Positions 7,552-15,767 of a stretch of 22,218 bases of DNA are shown one piece after another. The stretch is from FW021-bin31 sp964558275 (GTDB lineage: Bacteria; Bacteroidota; Bacteroidia; Chitinophagales; Chitinophagaceae). How positions within the stretch are numbered: position 1 is the first letter of the stretch; each line of letters begins with the position of its first letter. The stretch covers positions 1 to 22,218 of the forward strand of contig CAZLDH010000031.1 in NCBI GenBank assembly GCA_964558275.1. The letters run 5' to 3'. The notes under the pieces are model-generated. The model saw only the letters and a list, made by a program, of their open reading frames with translations. It made no database searches and was not told where the DNA came from. Made by a program: the position numbers and the translations under genes.

Positions 7552-8514
7552 TTAATATTCCCAAAGACTCTGCTCGAAGTTAAAAATCTCATTATGGATT
7601 TTACGTCCTTTTAATAAACGTTTAATTCCGGCCTCTGTTGAATCTCCCGGAATTTGTTGTTTAATGGTTTCTCCATAAACATTGTCTTCTTTAACAATAT
7701 GGCCGGAGAACCTCCTCATATCAAAGAGGTCAGCCCAGGAAATATGTTGATAGAAGTTATTGGGATTATAGACATCATACTTTGCTAGAATAGGTCTTAA
7801 ATCAGGATAATAAATCCAAAATAAAGGCATTCTTCCACGGAGTTGACCGGTTTCAGGATCTACAACATCCTGTAAAGGTGCAATCCCAATGATTCGACAA
7901 TAAAGCTGAGAAGATTCTCTGTCAAAAACCCAATCCTCTTTCAGACGATAAGTCTTTACCGATTGGGGATTAAAATCATTTCTGATGACTTTTTGAATCA
8001 TGTCCCCTGTTATAGGATCCGGCACCATAATGGTATCTGCTTTCCCGGTCAATTCATTCTTTACCTCTTCGGCTGTCATAGGAGACGTAAATCTGTCATC
8101 TACACCTTTGAAAGCAGTCACCTCCCCACTTACAATAGCTTTAATTAAAATATTAATGAGCATAAGGCTATTACCCTCAGCACCATGTCCTGCATAAACA
8201 AAAGGGGCATTCATCTTCAATCTTGTATCAATTTCTTCCCAGACTCTTTTCCCCCATACCGCATCTTTCGGACGAATATATTGATATGCCAAAGGAGTAC
8301 TTCTTTTATTTTCCTGCATTTCCACTGCAGAATTATTCCTTAGTGAAGGGGTGGAATTATAAAGCCCTTCTTCAGCAGCAGTATCTTCTTGTGCACCATC
8401 GGAAGAATCTATTAGTGCCCCGGAAAAAGTGTTCACTTGTGCCTTTGTTGAAGAAGTTACAAAAAACACCAAAATAATTAGTCCCAATATTTTAATCCAA
8501 TCTACACGTTTCAT
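7552..8514 (-). CDS. gldN: Gliding motility/T9SS protein GldN (PorN)
   Basis: GldN is a periplasmic component of the type IX secretion system that associates with the GldK lipoprotein ring under the outer membrane. The 320-residue product starts with a signal peptide (residues 1-25, cut after STKA, mature N-terminus QVNTF). The mature part carries family segments YIRPKDAVWGKRVWEEIDTR, LKEDWVFDRE, QLYCRIIGIAPLQD, MPLFWIYYPDLRPIL and the C-terminal FEQSLWEY. Length is typical. It is the last gene of gldK-L-M-N, 27 bp after gldM. A residue-26-70 stretch rich in Ser, Asp and Glu is probably disordered. No terminator-like hairpin is evident in the 29 bp before the convergent kinase stop. Confidence 0.96.
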   Translation of the reverse strand: MKRVDWIKILGLIILVFFVTSSTKAQVNTFSGALIDSSDGAQEDTAAEEGLYNSTPSLRNNSAVEMQENKRSTPLAYQYIRPKDAVWGKRVWEEIDTRLKMNAPFVYAGHGAEGNSLMLINILIKAIVSGEVTAFKGVDDRFTSPMTAEEVKNELTGKADTIMVPDPITGDMIQKVIRNDFNPQSVKTYRLKEDWVFDRESSQLYCRIIGIAPLQDVVDPETGQLRGRMPLFWIYYPDLRPILAKYDVYNPNNFYQHISWADLFDMRRFSGHIVKEDNVYGETIKQQIPGDSTEAGIKRLLKGRKIHNEIFNFEQSLWEY

Positions 8515-8541
8515 TTCATCTTTTTTATAAAGTTAATACTT

Positions 8542-10083
8542 TTAATACAACTTAAAGGTAATCCCCGGTAAAGCTCTCGTGGTGCCGTCCGGTCCCTTTG
8601 CTCGAATATCGTCAATAAAGATTCTGGTTCCGGGTTTACATCGCTTCATCAGTTTATGCATTTCTGAAGAGAAAACAGCAGAGGAGGTTTTCGCCTCGTA
8701 ATAATCAGAAAAGCCACTTCCCACAAAACCCATCGTAAAGCTCGTTACTTTAAAGCGAATATCAAAATAAAAATTTTTCAATACGGCTCGAACGCCTTCT
8801 TGTGCTTTAAAAACTGCAGATCGCATCCGTCCACCTTCGCTATTACCCACCATAGCAACCGGATCCGGTACCCGCATTACCCGAAATTTCATATTGCCCA
8901 GATTGGTATTCTGACCATCTATATTGCCACTCACATGTACGACCGCATCCTTATTTAAATCTGTTACTCTTGCAACATATTTCCCGGTTCCCACTTTCTT
9001 CAAAGAGCCTTGCGAGATGCTTACATTCAGATTAGCGGCAGGAACTCCTGCAGCTGCGATACTTATGGGGTTATCCAAACCTACAAAAAGTACGTTCATC
9101 TTAGTAGCAGAAACAGATAAGGAGGAGGCGCCAACCATATAAGAGCCTGATGTAGTAAAGGCCTGTACTTTTCCATTCTTATCCTTTAGCTTAACAGCCA
9201 CATCATAGGAATGTTCTCCGACTCCGCTCGCAATTGTAGAGAAGGTTCCCACGCCATTTTCTACATCAATCGGGTTTCCATTTACTGTAATAGTTGGATC
9301 CACCGTAGAGCTATAAGCACCCAACATAATCTTTGCTTCATATTTTTGTCCATCCATCACATATCCAGAATTTGCAGAAACCAATGGCGTATAAGTATCC
9401 ATTGTAAATTGCTGTGCATTAATTTGTGAATACAAATAATCCAAAACCTGACCTTCTGCATTCTTTACATCACTCTTAAATTTATCTAAGATAGTGATGG
9501 CTGCAATGGTAGGAATATCTCCAAAGTTAAATTCTGTCCAACTTTTTTTATTTTTCTTCCCTTTCTTTCCTTCCGGTTCTACAATTCTAAGTGGGAATAT
9601 TTTTTCCTCGCTCGCCCGGTCATTTTCATCAAAATAACCTAAAAAGTTGGCTCTGACTTCCTTTATTCGTTTTTTCAATTCAGGTCCATTCTTTTTATTA
9701 ATCATTATCCTTGAAGAGGCATCTAAATCATCAATTCTTTTTATTTTTCCTTCATCGGTATAGCCGCCACTTTGTTGAATAATCTTTTCTTTTAAATCTT
9801 CAATGTAAGCATTCATTTCTTTCGACTGCGCTCTTACCTCTTCAGCTTTCGCCTTCAAGGGACCTACTTTTTTAGGATCCTGAGCCATTTGCTTTTCAAA
9901 TTGCTGATAGATGAGATTATTTTTTTCATCAATCGAGCTATTTGAATGATTGATACTTTGATCTACAATCTTAAAAGCATTTAATATTTCTGCAGATACA
10001 TTCAAGGCCAACATTGCAATAAGTACAACGTAAAGCAGATTAATCATTTTCTGCCGGGGATGTTTCGGGAGTGACATTGACAT
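8542..10083 (-). CDS. gldM: Gliding motility/T9SS motor protein GldM (PorM)
   Basis: GldM forms, with GldL, the inner-membrane rotary motor of the type IX secretion system; its long periplasmic part reaches up to the GldK/GldN ring. The 513 residues match the family. The N-terminus RQKMINLLYVVLIAMLALNVSAEILNAF (about 10-37) contains the single membrane helix, followed by a helical segment (about 40-165) and then beta-rich periplasmic domains, with the VPDPVAMVGN and FKVTSFTMGF segments of the last domain and the ending RALPGITFKLY. The start at 10083 gives MSMSLPKHPR; the family usually begins at MSLPK, so the second ATG at 10077 may be the real one. It sits 63 bp after gldL and 27 bp before gldN. 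Confidence 0.97.
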   Translation of the reverse strand: MSMSLPKHPRQKMINLLYVVLIAMLALNVSAEILNAFKIVDQSINHSNSSIDEKNNLIYQQFEKQMAQDPKKVGPLKAKAEEVRAQSKEMNAYIEDLKEKIIQQSGGYTDEGKIKRIDDLDASSRIMINKKNGPELKKRIKEVRANFLGYFDENDRASEEKIFPLRIVEPEGKKGKKNKKSWTEFNFGDIPTIAAITILDKFKSDVKNAEGQVLDYLYSQINAQQFTMDTYTPLVSANSGYVMDGQKYEAKIMLGAYSSTVDPTITVNGNPIDVENGVGTFSTIASGVGEHSYDVAVKLKDKNGKVQAFTTSGSYMVGASSLSVSATKMNVLFVGLDNPISIAAAGVPAANLNVSISQGSLKKVGTGKYVARVTDLNKDAVVHVSGNIDGQNTNLGNMKFRVMRVPDPVAMVGNSEGGRMRSAVFKAQEGVRAVLKNFYFDIRFKVTSFTMGFVGSGFSDYYEAKTSSAVFSSEMHKLMKRCKPGTRIFIDDIRAKGPDGTTRALPGITFKLY

Positions 10084-10146
10084 GCGCTAAGCGTTAAATC
10101 TCTTTATTCAATTATTTTCTATTGTTCTACCGGAAAAATACAGGGA

Positions 10147-10977
10147 TTAATGATTATTCATTGCCGAAAGCATATTCCCATAAACATTATTCAAATTCTC
10201 CATGTTCTTAGCCATCAGAGCAATTTGTTCTTTTGTTTTATGCGCATCTGCTACACCTTCGGACATAGCTTCTGATATTTCATTCAAACTTCCATGAAAC
10301 TGTTTCATCTTTTTCTGATGTTCATCAGCATTCTCTATTTCCAATTCATAGATGGCATTCAGAGAGCTCAAATTATTCGCCATTTTATCCATCTGAGCAT
10401 AAAATGCTTTACTCTTCTCTGAAGCACCGTTAAAGCTACTCATTGATTCGGCAGCTTCTTTATATGCCTCAGAAACTGCTCCCATAGAATGTGCTGCGGC
10501 TTCCGTTTGCTTTGAAAACTCATCCGTTACTGCGACTGTATTGGAAAGCGTTCCCATATCGACAACGGTCTGATTAAACTTTTGAAAATTATCACTCAGT
10601 TTCTTCAAGTTTGCAGGCGTAATATCTGCTTCTTCCAGCATATTATCCATTCCTGATAGGGGAGAACCGGTATTGCTTCCGCCCATTCCCTGTGTCAAAT
10701 CCTTTTGTTTGTACCCTCCGGATTTCATTTCGTCTTCCGGGGAAACGGTGAGATTCGGAAATAGTTTTTCCCAATGATATTCCTTCTCCGGAGGTTGAAA
10801 AGCCATTAAAAGGAAAGTGAACGTCTCCGTAATCATTCCAATAACTAGTGCATTTCCCCAGGCGCCTCCCCAATGTTCTATCTTAGCAAGTGCTCCAAAT
10901 ATAACAACGGCAGCACCAATACTAAAAACCACATTTAAAAAGTCTTTCCCTTTCTTGGTTCTCAAAAAATTGGCCAT
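10147..10977 (-). CDS. gldL: Gliding motility/T9SS motor protein GldL (PorL)
   Basis: GldL is the inner-membrane partner of GldM and is thought to convert proton flow into rotation. The 276-residue product has two membrane helices (about 14-31 and 42-60) joined by the short loop AKIEHWGGAW. Glu51 in the second helix (GMITETFTF) corresponds in position to the conserved membrane glutamate implicated in proton coupling. The cytoplasmic remainder, from about residue 62, is helical with long amphipathic stretches (about 120-276) and ends with MENLNNVYGNMLSAMNNH. The N-terminus MANFLRTKKGKDFLN is family-like. It lies 39 bp after gldK and 63 bp before gldM, so it is part of the gldK-L-M-N unit. Confidence 0.96.
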   Translation of the reverse strand: MANFLRTKKGKDFLNVVFSIGAAVVIFGALAKIEHWGGAWGNALVIGMITETFTFLLMAFQPPEKEYHWEKLFPNLTVSPEDEMKSGGYKQKDLTQGMGGSNTGSPLSGMDNMLEEADITPANLKKLSDNFQKFNQTVVDMGTLSNTVAVTDEFSKQTEAAAHSMGAVSEAYKEAAESMSSFNGASEKSKAFYAQMDKMANNLSSLNAIYELEIENADEHQKKMKQFHGSLNEISEAMSEGVADAHKTKEQIALMAKNMENLNNVYGNMLSAMNNH

Positions 10978-11016
10978 ATCTATTCTGTTTTAAAAGTTTT
11001 TTTGTTTTTATCATTA

Positions 11017-12282
11017 TTAATTGAAATCCTCAGGTGAACGACCTAAGAATGAAAGAACGGTTCTAAATCCTATATAACATTTCGCACTATCTTGATATTC
11101 ATATGAACGGGTTCCCACTTTTAGAAACCAACCAACATCTTTCCAGGAGCCGCCTCGAACTACTTTTCTTTTCATTTTAGGAGCGGCACTATCTTTGGCA
11201 TTAATTTGAATATCAGGATTAAAATCTAACGCAAAGTGATATCCACTCTCAAAATAAGCTGACGAAGTCCATTCTGCTACATTACCGGACATATTATAGA
11301 GTCCATAATCATTTGGCCAGTAAGAATCTACTTTCACAGGATACAAAGCCCCATCAGCGGCATAATCTCCTCTTCCGGGTTTGAAGTTAGCCAAAAAACA
11401 ACCTTTTTTGTTTCTAAGATATGGTCCTCCCCAAGGATAAGGGGCTTCATTTCTCCCCCCTCTGGCAGCATATTCCCATTCTGCTTCCGTAGGTAACCGA
11501 AAAGAACCTTGTGAAGGTTTCCCCTGAGAAGCTCTATATCCTGCCCAAAGTTTTGTTCTCCAACGTGTAAATGCTACTGCCTGTTTCCAGTTTACACCCA
11601 CTACCGGATAATTATCAAAGGCGGGATGAGAAAAATAATATTTTGACATGGGTTCATTGTAAGAATAGGAATAATCTCTAATCCAAGACAACGTATCAGG
11701 ATAAATAGGGGTATCATCTTTTCTTATAAAAGAAGAGCGAGGATGCTTTCCCCTATCCAAAGCTGCTGCTTTCAAATCATACCACTCAGAGTGATAAATA
11801 AGCTTACTTTTATTTATTTCCATTTTTCCCCAAATCCGATCTTCAGGAGTATAATATAGCGCATTCAGTTTTTCCATTGTAGCCGGATCATTATAGTTTA
11901 TTTCCTGGCTCCAGTCTATGGATTGTGTTCCATCAGGATTGTCTTTTACATACCCCATTAGCTCACGGGCAATAGAATCTCTCACCCAATAAACAAATTG
12001 GCGATATTGATTGTTAGTAACCTCGCCGGCATCCATATAAAACCCCTGAACTGTTACAGATTTTGGTCTTGCCGTAAAGGTTGACTTCAAATCTTCACCG
12101 CTTCCGCCCATAATAAAATTACCGGCAGGAATGTAAACCATACCATAGGGTTGTACGGACTCATACCCCTCTCTTCCCTGCACGCCTGTAACCTGTCCTT
12201 GATATGCATTACTGTTTCCACATCCCGATAATACGCCAATCACTAACCATAATGCCATTATTTGTAGCCAATAGCTCTTCAT
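11017..12282 (-). CDS. gldK: T9SS outer-membrane ring lipoprotein GldK (PorK)
   Basis: GldK is a lipoprotein with a formylglycine-generating-enzyme-like (SUMF1) fold that makes the periplasmic ring of the type IX secretion system together with GldN. The 421-residue product has a lipoprotein signal with lipobox LSGC (Cys21). No acidic export signal follows (GNSNAYQ), which fits a location on the inner face of the outer membrane. The FGE-sulfatase domain starts at GMVYIPAGNFIMGG (about 47) and includes FRLPTEAEWEYAARGG (261-276), NMSGNVAEWTSSAY (330-343) and VRGGSWKD (375-382); it is structural rather than catalytic in this family. It is the first gene of the gldK-L-M-N cluster, with 298 bp of gene-free DNA upstream. 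No porP homologue precedes it here. Confidence 0.96.
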   Translation of the reverse strand: MKSYWLQIMALWLVIGVLSGCGNSNAYQGQVTGVQGREGYESVQPYGMVYIPAGNFIMGGSGEDLKSTFTARPKSVTVQGFYMDAGEVTNNQYRQFVYWVRDSIARELMGYVKDNPDGTQSIDWSQEINYNDPATMEKLNALYYTPEDRIWGKMEINKSKLIYHSEWYDLKAAALDRGKHPRSSFIRKDDTPIYPDTLSWIRDYSYSYNEPMSKYYFSHPAFDNYPVVGVNWKQAVAFTRWRTKLWAGYRASQGKPSQGSFRLPTEAEWEYAARGGRNEAPYPWGGPYLRNKKGCFLANFKPGRGDYAADGALYPVKVDSYWPNDYGLYNMSGNVAEWTSSAYFESGYHFALDFNPDIQINAKDSAAPKMKRKVVRGGSWKDVGWFLKVGTRSYEYQDSAKCYIGFRTVLSFLGRSPEDFN

Positions 12283-12580
12283 ATATCCTAGTTTCGTTTT
12301 TTAGAAGGAATGTATATTACTCAATCTTTGCTCCCGCCAAGTCAGAGAAATAGACAACTTATCCGCCTCTTATACCGACTATAGCACTCATCTCTCAGAG
12401 GTTATGCCAATATAAAAGTCACAGTATCAAGTCCCTTTTAGAGGATAAAAGTACTTATTTTTTCTTAATCGAGAAATATTTTCCTTCATAGAATATTTTA
12501 AAGGTTAAAACATTCTTATCAAAAACTATTCCTCTTTAACAAAAAGTTAGGAGATCAATCGAAAAAAGTAAAAGTTAACT
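12283..12580. other. Gene-free stretch upstream of gldK
   Basis: These 298 bases separate the hemD stop from the gldK start. I find no ORF and no exact TAnnTTTG element reading towards gldK; the closest is a degenerate TAAGTTG. A loose CCTCT/AGAGG pair lies at about 12366-12402. The gldKLMN promoter should be here but cannot be placed with confidence. Confidence 0.4.
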
Positions 12581-13360
12581 TTACGCTTCCCTTTTCAGAA
12601 ACGACTTTAACGCCGACACCATGGAGGGGGCTTTCGGCGTTGGCGCTTTCAAATCCAAACGAAAACCCATGTCTTCCACTGCCTTAGAAGTCGTTTTCCC
12701 AAAAGCTGCTATCGCGGTATTATTTTGTTCGAAATTAGGGACACTCTCTTTCAATGCCTTTACTCCGGATGGACTGAAAAATATAATCATATCATATCCA
12801 TTGGCAACAACCTCGTTCACATCGTTACAAACGGTCTGATACATGATAGCTTTCTTATATTTTACCTTATTTTCCTTCAACCAATTAGGAATATCGTTTC
12901 TACTCTGTTCTGAAGAAGGCACGATAAAAGTCTCTTTCGATTTATATTTTTTAATAATCTCCAAAAGATCCTTTGTTCTTCCAGATTCAGGAAAGAAGAT
13001 TTTACGTTTTCTATATTGAACATATTTTTGTAAATACAACGCCACCGTTTCTCGGGCACAAAAATATTTCATATCAGCAGAAATGTCCACTTTCATCTTC
13101 TCACAAATCCTGAAGAAATGATCTATAGCATGACGACTGGTAAATACTACAGCTGTAAAATCATTTATATCTATCTTCTGTTTACGAAAGTCTTTAGCGG
13201 TTAGACCTTCTACATGAATAAACTGTTGAAAATCTACACGAACATCAAATTTTTCCTCTACATCATAATATGGAGAACGACCATTGGCCGGCTCAGGTTG
13301 AGAAATTAAAATAGAACGAATTTTCTTTCCTTTAACAGCAGGTTGAGCCTCTATATTCAT
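12581..13360 (-). CDS. hemD: Uroporphyrinogen-III synthase
   Basis: HemD cyclises hydroxymethylbilane, with inversion of ring D, to uroporphyrinogen III in the haem/sirohaem pathway. The family is poorly conserved; recognisable parts are SILISQPEP at the start of domain 1, DFTAVVFTSRHAIDHFF, the domain-2 start KKAIMYQTV, MIIFFSPSGVKAL and IAAFGKTTSKAVEDMG towards the end, in the order expected for the two-lobed fold. From the ATG at 13360 it is 259 residues, a normal length; the in-frame TTG at 13366 would add only two. It follows the DUF4271 gene by 44 bp and is probably co-transcribed with it and hflX. Other haem genes are not in the window. Confidence 0.88.
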   Translation of the reverse strand: MNIEAQPAVKGKKIRSILISQPEPANGRSPYYDVEEKFDVRVDFQQFIHVEGLTAKDFRKQKIDINDFTAVVFTSRHAIDHFFRICEKMKVDISADMKYFCARETVALYLQKYVQYRKRKIFFPESGRTKDLLEIIKKYKSKETFIVPSSEQSRNDIPNWLKENKVKYKKAIMYQTVCNDVNEVVANGYDMIIFFSPSGVKALKESVPNFEQNNTAIAAFGKTTSKAVEDMGFRLDLKAPTPKAPSMVSALKSFLKREA

Positions 13361-13404
13361 TTTCAAAATATCCAGATTGGTTCACAAATCAATGTCTCAT
13401 AACT

Positions 13405-14376
13405 TTAAGTACTCTTTAATAAAATCAGAAAACTTTTTCCAATAATAAGAATCGGCACTATTTCGAGAGCACAAAGGTAAAGAAAAAAATGAAATTTGTT
13501 TATTTTAGAAAGCGAACGTACTAAAGGGAAGGTTCTCAAGTATCTGTAAATGAACAGAATGGTTAATAAAAAGAGTGAAATATCCAACATGATATTACCG
13601 CCTCCTCTGGCACTAAAAGCAAAAACCAAAATAAAAGGTAATAATACGATACCTAATATTTTATTAATAAGAAAAACGGTGAATATATAGCCATCCATAA
13701 TTTCCTGAATCTTCAAGATCCAACCCAGAAATCGAAGCATCAAATACTTGATACAATAAATGACGATAAAAAATAAAATAAAAAGAGATACTGCATAAAC
13801 CGGCGTATCAACTCCCAAAAGTCCTTTATTGATAAGCACCAAAAATAGATAAAGCCCCATAGAAACAGCAAAGAAAATATTCAACATAAATCCCGGAAAT
13901 GGGGTTTGGTGCAACTGATCTTTTAGCTGACGCCGACTCAGCGTCGGAGAGAAAAAAGCAGTAAACAAATCTCTGAAATATTTTCTGAAGACCGAATGAA
14001 CAATTGCCAAAAATAAAAAGACACCCAAAAGAATATAAAATAAAACAGTTTCGGCATAAATAACAAGATTACTGCCTTCCCTGGCAGTCATTAGTCTTAC
14101 CTTGGGCAACTCCTCATTCCCATACATATCATTTTGAGACAACAAGAAATCTAGAAAAGATACCCGGTTCTCAAAATCTTTTAAAACAAAAGGAGGAAAG
14201 CTCAGCTTAGGGGAAGTCTCAGCTGTGGTATCCCGCGTCAATGCTGAATTATTAATCAATCCGTTGTTACCGACAGCCACTTCTTTAGTAGCAGTTTTGA
14301 CCGAATCATTAGCCTGTGCAATGACAGGCTGAAAGGCAAACAACAATATCAGCAGGTATAATAGTTGCTTTATCAT
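13405..14376 (-). CDS. DUF4271 membrane protein
   Basis: Multi-pass membrane protein of the DUF4271 family, function unknown, typically found beside hemD in Bacteroidota. From the ATG at 14376 it has 323 residues and begins with a signal-like segment (MIKQLLYLLILLFAF, then QPVIAQA). A hydrophilic region of about 90 residues follows, then several strongly hydrophobic stretches that look like six to eight membrane helices, ending in LEIVPILIIGKSFLILL. The open frame extends upstream to a TTG at 14454 that would overlap hflX by 4 bases, but the added 26 residues precede the signal peptide, so the inner ATG is preferred. The hflX stop is 74 bp upstream; hemD follows. Confidence 0.82.
   Translation of the reverse strand: MIKQLLYLLILLFAFQPVIAQANDSVKTATKEVAVGNNGLINNSALTRDTTAETSPKLSFPPFVLKDFENRVSFLDFLLSQNDMYGNEELPKVRLMTAREGSNLVIYAETVLFYILLGVFLFLAIVHSVFRKYFRDLFTAFFSPTLSRRQLKDQLHQTPFPGFMLNIFFAVSMGLYLFLVLINKGLLGVDTPVYAVSLFILFFIVIYCIKYLMLRFLGWILKIQEIMDGYIFTVFLINKILGIVLLPFILVFAFSARGGGNIMLDISLFLLTILFIYRYLRTFPLVRSLSKINKFHFFLYLCALEIVPILIIGKSFLILLKST
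13472..13479 (-). promoter_or_regulatory. Possible internal hemD promoter element TACCTTTG
   Basis: The same octamer as before hflX and the small ORF lies inside the 3' end of the DUF4271 gene on the coding strand, about 110 bases upstream of hemD. It encodes part of a hydrophobic helix (LYLCAL region), so it may be only a coding coincidence. Confidence 0.2.
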
Positions 14377-14450
14377 TTTATATAGCAATGCTTCTCTGGA
14401 AATATAAAAGACAATAGTCTTCATAAACCCTTTACAAAATCTATACCTAA

Positions 14451-15641
14451 TCAATAGTAATAAATCGTTTTGTAAGGATATCTTATTTTGTACAATCTTC
14501 GTACCTCTGCCAATAACGTATCTCTGAATATTTTTAAATTCTCTTTGGTGTTGGCAGAAATAAAAACGGCATTGTCATCTGTCTTTTCTTCCCATTTTAT
14601 AAATAGCTTATTAAGTAAATCTTCCTTTACCGAATCTTCTAATAAATCATCAAAGGCATGCGCTTTATAGGCATCCAGTTTATTAAATACCATAATCACC
14701 GGTTTGTCTTCGGCTCTCAATTCCCTTAACGTCTGGTTAACAACTGCAATTTGTTCTTCATGAGCAGGATGAGACAGATCAACAACATGCAGCAGAATAT
14801 CACTTTCCAGTACCTCATCTAGTGTGGACTTAAAACTTTCCACCAACTGATGCGGAAGCTTTCGGATAAAACCTACCGTATCACTCATAAGAAACGGGGT
14901 TCCTTCCAAAACAATTTTCCGGGTAGTGGTATCCAGCGTAGCAAAGAGCTTGTTCTCAGCAAAAACATCAGATTTACTCAATCTCCTCATAATAGTTGAT
15001 TTTCCTACATTAGTATAGCCAACCAAAGCCACCCTGATAAACTCACCTCTGTTTTTTCTCCGTGTTGCCGCCTGCTTATCTATAGTGGATAATTTTTTCC
15101 TTAAGACCGTAATTTTTTTATTCACAATTCGGCGATCTGTTTCAATTTCAGTCTCTCCGGGTCCACGAAGACCAATCCCTCCTTTTTGTCTTTCAAGATG
15201 GGTCCACATTCCTTTTAGCCGTGGCATTAAGTGCTGATATTGCGCCAATTCTACTTGTGCCTTTGCTTGAGCCGTCTTAGCCCTTCGGGCAAAAATATCC
15301 AAAATCAAATCAGCACGATCTAAGGTTTTTACCTTCACTACTTTTTCAATATTGGAAATCTGTGTAGCTGAAAGTTCATCATCAAACAACACCGTTGTTA
15401 TCTGGTGCTCTTCCACATAATCCCGAATTTCATACAACTTCCCTTTCCCCACGAATGTACGCACATGCGGATGATCCATTTTTTGAATAAATCTTCTTTT
15501 TGTCTCCACACCGGCAGTCATGGCCAGAAAAGCAAGCTCTTCTAAATACTCATTCACTTGTGCTTCTGTCTCATTCCTGCTAATCAATCCTACAAGAACG
15601 GCAGTTTCTTTTTTATTTGAAATTTTCTTTTTCTCTATCAA
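14451..15641 (-). CDS. hflX: Ribosome-associated GTPase HflX
   Basis: HflX is a GTPase that binds the large ribosomal subunit and splits stalled ribosomes under stress. The 396 residues contain the N-terminal HflX domain (about 13-195) with the signature GLRGPGETEIETDRR (157-171), then the G domain with G1 GYTNVGKST (208-216), G3 DTVG (254-257) and G4 NKLD. The start appears to be TTG at 15641: the protein MIEKKKISNKKETAVLVGL aligns with the usual family beginning, there is no ATG in frame before a stop codon at 15675-15677, and the next internal Met (41) is already inside the domain. AAGGGAAG lies just upstream as a ribosome-binding site. DUF4271 and hemD follow on the same strand. Confidence 0.95.
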   Translation of the reverse strand: MIEKKKISNKKETAVLVGLISRNETEAQVNEYLEELAFLAMTAGVETKRRFIQKMDHPHVRTFVGKGKLYEIRDYVEEHQITTVLFDDELSATQISNIEKVVKVKTLDRADLILDIFARRAKTAQAKAQVELAQYQHLMPRLKGMWTHLERQKGGIGLRGPGETEIETDRRIVNKKITVLRKKLSTIDKQAATRRKNRGEFIRVALVGYTNVGKSTIMRRLSKSDVFAENKLFATLDTTTRKIVLEGTPFLMSDTVGFIRKLPHQLVESFKSTLDEVLESDILLHVVDLSHPAHEEQIAVVNQTLRELRAEDKPVIMVFNKLDAYKAHAFDDLLEDSVKEDLLNKLFIKWEEKTDDNAVFISANTKENLKIFRDTLLAEVRRLYKIRYPYKTIYYY

Positions 15642-15658
15642 AAGCTTCCCTTTTATAA

Positions 15659-15666
15659 CAAAGGTA
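15659..15666 (-). promoter_or_regulatory. Bacteroidota -7 element TACCTTTG for hflX
   Basis: An exact TAnnTTTG match ends 17 bases before the TTG start of hflX, so the transcript would have a leader of only about 10-14 bases. No clear -33 TTTG is visible. The likely transcript covers hflX, DUF4271 and hemD. Confidence 0.5.
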
Positions 15667-15726
15667 AGGTATAGTCATGGTTTTTAAAAGGTCTTAATAG
15701 CACGTTCATAGTCTCAAGCTTTTTAT

Positions 15727-15734
15727 TAAATTTG
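15727..15734 (+). promoter_or_regulatory. Bacteroidota -7 element TAAATTTG for the MDR gene
   Basis: Exact TAnnTTTG match 33 bases upstream of the ATG at 15768. The -33 region is not clean. It lies in the 126-bp divergent region shared with hflX, whose own element is 60 bp away on the other strand. Confidence 0.5.
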
Positions 15735-15767
15735 CCTTAGCTATAAAACTTTAAAAGTTACCACAGC

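Noticed and set aside
7552..12282. gldKLMN as a possible novel system
   Set aside because: All four products match the known T9SS core in order, length and motifs; nothing new is inserted.
14377..14454. Longer DUF4271 frame overlapping hflX by 4 bases
   Set aside because: It would start at TTG and place 26 residues in front of a clear signal peptide; the ATG at 14376 is the better start.
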